Below the pieces are notes generated by a model, which made no database searches, was not told where the DNA came from, and saw only the letters and a list, made by a program, of their open reading frames with translations. A DNA stretch of 64,000 nt from Chenopodium formosanum (Eukaryota; Streptophyta; Magnoliopsida; Caryophyllales; Amaranthaceae), in assembly GCA_024500155.1 (NCBI GenBank), contig CM044876.1, positions 11,227,001 through 11,291,000 of the forward strand. Reading direction: 5' to 3'. Positions 56,885 through 64,000 of this stretch are shown here, piece by piece (position 1 is the first letter of the stretch; every line of letters starts with the position of its first letter). Position numbers and translations under genes: made by a program.

Positions 56885-56979
56885 CTGCCTCCGATTCTTA
56901 TTACTCGTAAGTCGCAACAAAGGGGTATTATTTGTGAGACATAAATATTCCTTTGTTGCGATTAATAAGAATCGAGGGT
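56885..56979. mobile_element. short Stowaway-like hairpin element
   Basis: CCTCCGATTCTTATTACTCG at the left pairs with AATAAGAATCGAGG at the right, and GTCGCAACAAAGG pairs with CCTTTGTTGCGA inside. TA-like flanks. About 95 bp that can fold into one hairpin. Confidence 0.7.
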
Positions 56980-57429
56980 TACCTTTGATACTTTCATCTG
57001 TATTTTTTAGTGCATCGGATTGACCATACTCTAATATGGTCATGACGCCTAAAATCTGATTATGATATGTGAACTTCTTTAGTAGGATCATCAACTTTGT
57101 CTCGTGCCACAACCTTCATCATCGTGTTGTTAAGTCTAAAAATGTTGTCCGACGACTATTTTGATGGCATATACAGAATGGGACTATTTTCGGAAATTTC
57201 AAGACTCAATGTTGAAAACTCATGTAATGGTGGGGGATATGTCTTTAATTCATAAAAGGCTGTTTGTAATATGACCACTAGTTTGGTCACATAGGCTAGA
57301 ATGCCCTTGAGTCTTTTTTTTACAACCACCTTGAGTCAATGGATTGGAGTAAATTTGTAACTTGCTGAGTTAGGAGTAAATTTGTAACTTATTTGAGGCA
57401 AAATGGATGGGCCTAACTAGAGGTGATGA

Positions 57430-57762
57430 AATATCCGGCCAACTTGGGCCTTGGTATAAAATCTTGTGCCCAAACCTGCATAATTATTTATGGCTAGACT
57501 CATCTACACCTACACCCCCCCCAAAAACGACGTCGCATACCCCCACTAACCCCACACATTCCACTACCCCACAGTAACTTCCCTCTACCCCCACACATCC
57601 CAACATACCCCAAAAGTAACTTCCCTTTAAACCGCCACTACCCCACTGTAGGCGTCGTTCGAAGCGCGCCTACGTAAAAGCATGGTGTGAATATGCTTGG
57701 CACTCATAGGAAGTGGGAATTGACATATACGATTAGGGACAAGGAAAGTAGGGAGCCGCCAA
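57430..57762 (-). mobile_element. possible 5' internal region or U5 of the same LTR element
   Basis: Minus strand: TTGGCGGCTCCC (57751-57762) resembles the TTGGCGACTC words often found at primer-binding sites of Tat-type elements, followed by G-rich sequence with GGGAAGTTACT repeated (57561-57640). If this is a PBS, the LTR is followed by internal DNA rather than by host DNA. The LTR end does not read CA here, so the call is weak. Confidence 0.3.
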
Positions 57763-59714
57763 CAAGTTTTTAAGGAACTTTTAAACCGTTCACGGATCAT
57801 AAAAGGCAACCACGATTAAGGGACAACGATAGGCAACAACGATTGACCCGTGAAGATTACACCCCATTCATAATCCATGAGATTACTAACTCCATATGGT
57901 TCGGAACCACGAAAGGAGGATCGGGGATGATGGTACGAAGTGAGTCATGGAGTCACATTCGCCCGTATTGGCCTCTACTCGATTCTTATATTGAAAAGTA
58001 TTCCTGTGATCTCAAAGGCATACAAACAAAATATTCAATTCGCTCCAAACTATTATTATGCTAAATTGGTTGAATATTAATGCACACATTATTCTAAAAT
58101 ATTGGTGATCACTTGATTAAACAACAAGATTAAAAAGGAACCTAAACCGGTTGTCCAAATTATCTTATTAGTCGTGATTTTCAATTACATATTACCTTTA
58201 ACATGCAATACGGTGATCATAAATAATAATAGAACAAACATTAATATTGGAAGCAATCTAACAATAATATCGTTAGTCCAAATCAAATAATAATCCTAAT
58301 CATGATACTAGCAATAAGAAATAAAAATAAGAGTAATTAATTAATTACTCACATTCCGCGCGTTCCTTTAAATTGCTACATCATGAATAAATTGTTAGTA
58401 ACTTCAATAAAAATATAAATCAAATGGAAATTAAATTAAATAAAAGGTAGAGTTGATTTGGTCCAAACCCTCAGTTAATTCTACCTTTCACGCCTTGGTT
58501 TAAGTATAGAACTTCGGGTATTGTATGGACTCCTTAGAGTGCTTAAGGGATGTATTATAAGAGAATAGGGTGGCTAGAATTTAGGCTAGAGCAAGAGAAA
58601 GAGGAGAGAATGATTTTGGTGTAGGGAGAGAGGATGATTTTTGGTGTAGAAGAGAGAAAGAGAGAAGGATTAGGTGATCAAGCTTGTTGATGATTGAAAA
58701 AGGGGAGATATGACCTCTATTTATAGGGAAAAAAGAGAGGTCGAATCAAGAAAAGATAAGAATTCGAATCGGATAAAACTCTCGCGATAGACAGCAGTTT
58801 TTGCGGTTTTTGTTTTTATCATATCTTTTGATCCAGAAATCGGAATAAGATGAATAAGATGTCGTTGGAAAGCTCTTGAAGTCTACTTTCTAACCCAATT
58901 AGAATCAGATTAAAATAATTTGTAGAATAAAAGATATGGCCGAAATAGTGGAACGGTGTCAGTTTTGGATAGAGTTTCGTATTTCTTTTATATCTTTTTC
59001 GTTATTGCTCGGAATTAATATTATAATATGTCATTGGAAAGATAATTTCAAGAGCTATCCAACCATTTAAGAACTAGATAAAAACTATGAAGCACGAATA
59101 CAATATCTGTCAATCTTTGAACGTCTTTCAATTCGAATTGAATTACTAGAGGAGTTTTATTCTATTTCAAACTCTTTAATCTTATCTTTTCAAAAAGGAT
59201 AATTAAGATCTTTTTAGAAGCTTATAGAAGCTTCCAATTAATCCTAATTGGATTAGGAGTGGGATTAAATCCCTCCACATGCGCTCCACATGATCATTGG
59301 GTCGTAGGTAAGGTGGGCTTAGGTTCGGTTTGGACTCAGTTTAGTATTTTTGCCATAACTTATTCGTTATAACTCGGATTTGGGCTTATAATATATCGTT
59401 GGAAATATCTTTTAAAGCCCTATCCAAATATTTAACAATTGGACCCAGATTATGGACCAAAATAAACTGATATAAACGTTTTTATAAAAATGACACGAAA
59501 TGAATGAATTATTTTGGATTTAAAGGCACGAAATGAGGAAAATAAGTTATGGTTTGGTAAAATGGGCTAGGAATTGGGTTGTTTTATGAAATGTATTGAA
59601 TGGAACAGGGATTTAAGCACTCCAAAGATTAAATACTCAACCCGACCAATAATGGCGGTGAAAGGTTGTTCATCATCGGGTTTGGTTTTGGGGAGACATT
59701 TTTAGGTGTCTACA
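57763..59714 (-). mobile_element. LTR of a Ty3/gypsy-like retrotransposon (right end firm, left end uncertain)
   Basis: On the minus strand the LTR starts TGTAGACACC at 59714, directly after a polypurine tract. A TATA box CTATAAATAG (58726-58717) follows about 990 nt of U3, then a CT-rich leader (TTCTCTCTTTCTCTCTTC). The U3 contains three diverged copies of a module with GTTGGAAAG (plus-strand 58864, 59032, 59397). The LTR's far end is unknown; 57763 is only the position of a PBS-like word. TGTAGACACC starts and long LTRs are typical of Tat/Ogre/Retand-type elements. Confidence 0.7.
58816..59465. repeat. three diverged ~105-bp subrepeats in the LTR U3
   Basis: Modules at 58816-58920, 58986-59095 and 59355-59465 share ATATCTTTT or ATAACTTAT, CGGAAT, ATAATATGTC, GTTGGAAAG and CTATCCAA in the same order. 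Divergence suggests old internal duplication of a promoter-proximal module. Confidence 0.75.
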
Positions 59715-59728
59715 GAAGCCCCCACTTT
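59715..59728 (-). other. polypurine tract of the LTR retrotransposon
   Basis: Minus strand AAAGTGGGGGCTTC abuts TGTAGACACC. A purine tract next to the LTR start is the plus-strand priming site and fixes the element's orientation. Confidence 0.8.
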
Positions 59729-59929
59729 GACTGAGTTTGTAGAAACATAAGTTTCGAAAACGATAGTCAAAGTAGTCGATAGGGACGGAGAATGATTTAA
59801 GACGTTCTGCGATCCTAAATCACTCTGTATACGCCGATACCTGCAGAAAAATGTTAGTTCTACAGATAAAAGTGTAAAGGGATAGAATACGTATCTGACA
59901 CAGTGTATCGGTGACAAATGGGTTTGGTA

Positions 59930-60250
59930 GCTTCCTATGCTTGAAGGAATCCACCGGATGATGTTTCGCTGAAATGCTTTCCATGCCTGAGGAAAGTCGA
60001 CTGATGAATTTGGTAGCTTTCCATGCTTGAAGAAATCTACCGGAGAACATTTTCCATGCTTGAGGAAAATCGACAGATGATATTGGCGGTTTTCTATGCT
60101 TGAAGAAATCCACCGATAATACTTTCCATGCTTGAGGAAAGCCGACAGATGATTTTGGCGGTTTTCTATGCTTGAAGAAACCCGCCGGTTGAGATACTTT
60201 CCATGCTTGAGGAAAGTCGATAGATGACAATTTTCCATGCTTGAGGAAAA
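59930..60250. repeat. minisatellite A: alternating TTTCCATGCTTGAGG / TTTCTATGCTTGAAG units
   Basis: About ten CATGCTTGA(A/G)GAAA units. Two types alternate: one continues TCYACCG, the other GTCGACAGATGA, so the array is built of roughly 95-bp dimers in its centre. Read on the minus strand it gives FPQAWK and FFKHRK motifs alternately. Confidence 0.88.
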
Positions 60251-60343
60251 ACTTGTCTGATGATGAAATTGCAAGTCTCTGTGTATCGAGAACCTTGCGC
60301 CGTGAATCGTCTTCGCTTGGGAGATGATCACTAAAATGATGAT

Positions 60344-60599
60344 GGTTCGATTGTCCCCGAACGTGGGCTGTAGTTGGTCCGCTTGTCCCCGGACGTGGGC
60401 TGTGGATGGTCCGCTTGTCCCCGGACGTGGGCTGTAGGTGGTTCGCTTGTCCCCGAACGTGGGCTGTAGATGGTCCGCTTGTCCCCGGACGTGGGCTGTG
60501 GATGGTCCGCTTGTCCCCGGACGTGGGCTGTAGGTGGTCCGCTTGTCCCCGGACGTGAGCTGTAGATGGTCCGCTTGTCCCCGGACGTGGGCTGTAGTT
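60344..60599. repeat. minisatellite B: eight 32-bp units
   Basis: Eight units of exactly 32 bp starting GGTCCGCTTGTCCCCGGACG; units differ at a few positions (GGTTCG, CGAACG, TGTAGAT/TGTGGAT/TGTAGGT). Each carries the palindrome GTCCCCGGAC. The order of variants 2-3 is repeated as 5-6, suggesting a three-unit exchange block. Confidence 0.97.
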
Positions 60600-61059
60600 G
60601 AGACCTGCAAAATAAAATTTGCCAAGGGACTCGTATAAACCATGATTGACTCGACCAACTGACTTGACCAAGTTTGACTTGACACGACTTGACATGACAT
60701 GTGTATGACTTGTGATTATGTGTGTGTATATGTATGAATTGAGTGTGTGTGCAGACACAAGCAAATGAAGATGCAAAAGCAAAAATTTTCCGTCAATTTT
60801 GGTCATGAGTGGAGGGTACCGACTTTCTCCCGAAAAAGAAAGACATGAAAAAGATTTTATTTTCGAACTTCCCTCGATGAGAAAATTTTGAAAAAGTTTT
60901 TGAACTTCCCCAAAAGAAAAAGGGGAAGAAGTTTTGAACTTCCTCCTTAAGAAAGACGAAATGAATCGTATGAATTGAATTGCTTGTCCTGTATGCATGA
61001 TGCATATTCTTAGGCAAGGAGGCTAAGGACAATTACATCATGTAACACGATAGATGAAT

Positions 61060-61310
61060 GAACTTAAGTCTTGGAGCTAAGCATCATATATGGTATAAGA
61101 AACGATCTTGAACGTCACTTAGGTCTAGAAGCTAAGCACGTATTTAGACGAAGTGATTATTGCATAATGAATGTTGCTTAAGTCAAGGAGCTAAGCACGA
61201 TATGCTTTGTATGATTAAAAATCACAGATATATAAATGTAACTCAGCACATTATGCGATGCGTGAAACAATGAATATTGCTCAGGTCAGGAAGCTAGGCA
61301 AGTATACAAT
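61060..61310. repeat. loose repeat: CTTAAGTC-x-x-GGAGCTAAGCACG units
   Basis: Four imperfect copies (61070, 61118, 61169, 61281) of a CTTAAGTC, GGAGCTAAGCA motif with spacers containing ATGAATGTTGCT or AACAATGAATATTGCT. A third, older tandem family in the same element. Confidence 0.7.
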
Positions 61311-61893
61311 GTTTCTTCTAATGAATGTTGTCTTAAAAGATGATGACATGCACGGTGTTGAAACAAGATTTCATGATAAAGGGTTCTTAAAGGGAAGGAT
61401 GATATGACTATGAATGTGTGAGTGAAGTGTGTGAAAGTGATACTAAGGTTGGCTGCAAAGGTTGTGGTGATGGAAATAGATGCAAGAACAGTCAAAGATG
61501 ATGACTCTTGTTGGGCTGTGTAAGCTACGTGATGTGGGTTCAAGCCCCCAAGTCTAGCTCTAAATGGTAAGGGATAAGCATTGTATATTCTTTGACTCAA
61601 TCATGCATAGATATGAATATGAATGTGGCCGCACCTCAATGTGAGGTTGCCTACGTATCCGTTAGGAATCAGGCCGAACGTAGCTCTAGCCGAGCTTTGC
61701 ACAAGTGTATGTACACCTCAAAGAGGTCTTTCAGGGGTTGTAATGTAGTTAAGCTGATGGTTTAAGGAAAAAAAAAAAAAAAAAAAAAAGATAATAGGCT
61801 CAAGACCCGAGAGAAGCCCCCAAGATATGCAATTGTGTATTCGAAAATTTAAATTCGCAAGTTTTATTTTTCACATTTTTTTTGCTTTGATTT

Positions 61894-61935
<42 letters not shown>

Positions 61936-64000
61936 AATCAATGTAGGCAATCCCGGATCATGCGGTCCATCACTCACTTAGCATTCATGTTTCTCAGACA
62001 CGGTACCAAGCACTCAATGGGAGACGCAATTCGAGACGTGTTCATATCAAAGACATTGGAACACTTGCCTTTAGACATTGTTTTTTTTTTTTTTATTCAT
62101 TTGAACTTGCTTTTTGAATGTTACACAAATTGCACATCTTTCCATCCCTGGGTTAAGTGAATGCGGGTTGAAGAAATAAAGGCCAAACGTTAGACGAGGC
62201 TCAAAGTGGTTGATGAAGAAATGGATATGTGATTGAAATGGTTTAAGGGGAATGACAGGGTTGCAAAGGTGCGTCAAATCATTGGTGTACCTTGTGTTTA
62301 ATTCGGCAATTGTTTTTTTTTTTCTCTTTCTTTCTTTTCTTTTTTTTTTTTTTTTTTTTTTTTTTTGCGAATGACATGATCGAATGCAAAGGAAATAAAG
62401 ACATAAGGACAAGGAGAACCTATGCTAGACTTATTAGGGAAAAAGGGTTTGAACGAAAGAAGGAAAAAAAACATGAAATCTTGTATGGAAACTTGTCTTG
62501 TGCTTCGTCTTCAAAGATGCTTATGAATTACTTGTTACCGCCAAGAGGGACAAAAATTTGTTATTGCTGATGCTTTGATTAGAAGAAAAGAAGGAAGGAA
62601 TGACGTTCCCCTTATTCTTCCAACTCTTGCCTAGTGATTCTTGAACTCGAGTACTATATATGAGCTCACTTAATGCATTGACTCAATACTCAGATTGGAA
62701 AGGAAGAGTATATGAAAGAATTTTCAAAACCAATAGGAAATACTCCACTCATTCCTATTATGACGGAAAACGACGCATGCATGTTCTTAGTATACGATCA
62801 TAAACAATATAGTGCATTACTCGAAGACAAAGTGTGTGCAACGACTCAACATGTATGATTAGGTAAGTTTATTATGACTCGTGGTATGATCGCATGGCTA
62901 GACATGAGGACGTTATGAAAAACAAAGGACCCAAGGACCAAATAGCACGGAAGACTAAAAGACAAACTAACTTGATTAATTTTGTCCAATTTTAATGTTT
63001 ATGCTATTTACTAGGTGAAAACGGTCCATTGGCAATCGTTAGTCATAAATAAGATAAACCACAATCAACGACAAAGAACACATGTTAAGGTTAGCACAAA
63101 AAATCACAAGAAACTAAAAAGATGAGTGGAATTCTAGAAGAGTTAGGACTCATGGGTATAAATAAATAAATAAAAATAAAAATCTATAATCCTATGTTAT
63201 ATGAGTTGACACGGATTAAAGGACTTGGCTAAAACTAGCTTGACACGAAGAAATAAAAATAAGAGGTTGCACACTAATAAAAAGACACCTAAACTGGACA
63301 GGCTTTAGTATATCGATTATAACTTTTATTCTGTGACTCTGATTATGGCGAAACCAACGCCAAATAAAAGATAAAACTCGGGGGTACAGATCCATAGGTG
63401 GCACGACACGTAACTCTTTCTAGAACTCCGGCTATGACCAAAACAAGTTGATTCTTATGCAGGATACGGGAATAAAAATCCGGGTTGACTCAAGATAAAT
63501 TAAAAAAAAACCTATGACTCGACTCTAACAAAAAAAAGGTTTGATAAGAGAAAAAAAAAAGAGAAGAAAAAATAAAATAAAAATATGCACACATAAGCAC
63601 ATTGTCACGAATGATGCAATGAAGTTCGCAACCTAAAGTCAAGATCTATGTTCCACTATGGTCAAGCTTTTGGGTGTCAAAGGGTACCATGGTTAAGAGT
63701 TTGGACGCGTTAGCAAGGCAGCCTCCCTTGAGGGTGTATGCCAACGGGCTGCTCCGCGAGTTCGTGATGAAATCGAACTCGACTCCATGGTTTGGGTGGA
63801 TTTAAAAACTCGGATGAACCCTTATTGTCATGAACGTTTTTGGGTTGATAGAGCTTAAATCCCCCGGGCTAGCCACGTACGTAGAACACGTACTATTGTG
63901 GAAAAATAGGTAACCTAATATGCATATGCATATGTGACAATGCCAATTAAATCGCAGGAATACAATTCAAGAATCTTTCAAGTCTCATCCACTCATCTCA

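Larger units (their letters stand above)
59729..64000 (-). mobile_element. 3' non-coding internal region of the LTR retrotransposon
   Basis: Upstream of the polypurine tract on the minus strand lie more than 4.2 kb without gag-pol motifs: two minisatellites (59930-60250, 60344-60599), a looser repeat (61060-61310), long A and T runs (61770-61788, 61895-61934, 62340-62366) and low-complexity AT sequence to the window edge. Long non-coding 3' regions with tandem repeats are known in Tat-lineage elements (Ogre, Retand). The plus-strand formula CACCTCAATGTGAGGTTGCC and ACGTATCCGTTAGGAATC (61627-61670) is of a type I associate with such elements. gag-pol would lie right of the window. Confidence 0.65.

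Noticed and set aside
59702..60998. Two overlapping minus-strand frames of 332 and 392 codons as a protein gene
   Set aside because: They exist because two minisatellites lack stops in several frames; no domain outside the repeats was recognised and the region is a retroelement 3' non-coding segment.
1..64000. CRISPR arrays, bacterial operons or integrated viral genes
   Set aside because: No spaced identical repeats of CRISPR type, no prokaryotic gene organisation and no viral replication or capsid motif was seen; the tandem repeats are minisatellites or coding repeats.

Overview
This is a plant nuclear genome window. It has AT-rich introns with GT-AG borders, long poly-A and poly-T tracts, plant-specific families (SUVR, PDLP, DYW-class PPR, Xi-class GST) and plant transposons (Stowaway, Tourist, Helitron, Ty3/gypsy). 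The families point to a eudicot. The abundant Tourist-like MITEs with GTTCAG-rich interiors and the frequent ACGGAGTA words make me lean to Caryophyllales (the spinach, beet, quinoa and Silene group), but that placement is an impression and was not tested.

Layout: 1-6074 (+) holds the 3' part of a PRP39-like U1 snRNP splicing factor; its 5' exons lie off the left edge. 7006-9898 (-) is a two-exon plasmodesmata-located protein with two DUF26 domains. 9.9-15.4 kb is intergenic and repeat-rich, with two Tourist-like MITEs, a 3'-truncated Helitron, an LTR-like fragment and a decayed LINE-type RNase H. 15.4-26.3 kb (+) is a complete nine-coding-exon SUVR histone methyltransferase with two 5'-UTR introns. 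28.2-32.1 kb (-) is a SANT/Myb-domain nuclear protein whose N-terminal half contains a higher-order peptide repeat. 32.2-33.4 kb is a cluster of Stowaway MITEs and a complete small Helitron. 35.9-40.2 kb (-) is a plastid-targeted glutathionyl-hydroquinone reductase. 41.8-44.0 kb (+) is the cytosolic ribosomal protein RPL23 (uL14) with a telo box and a site II element. 45.3-46.5 kb (+) is an intronless F-box gene. 47-48 kb holds three MITEs. 48.0-51.35 kb (+) is a DYW-class PPR gene with a 5'-UTR intron. 55.8-56.1 kb (+) is a small, possibly conserved plant protein. From about 57.4 kb to the right edge lies the 3' end of a Ty3/gypsy-like LTR retrotransposon on the minus strand: a polypurine tract, an LTR beginning TGTAGACACC with its own TATA box, and a long non-coding internal region with several different minisatellites.

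The genes are ordinary dispersed plant genes and do not form an operon or an obvious biosynthetic cluster. Most exon chains were joined by hand; in SUVR, PDLP, RPL23, GHR and the SANT gene all phases close and the total length is a multiple of three, which is strong internal support. I did not find a convincing new multi-gene system. The most interesting items are the alternating 16/18-residue repeat in the SANT protein, the multi-minisatellite 3' region of the retrotransposon and its possible LTR/PBS arrangement, the TE cluster at 32-33.4 kb, and the small uncharacterised protein at 55.8 kb.
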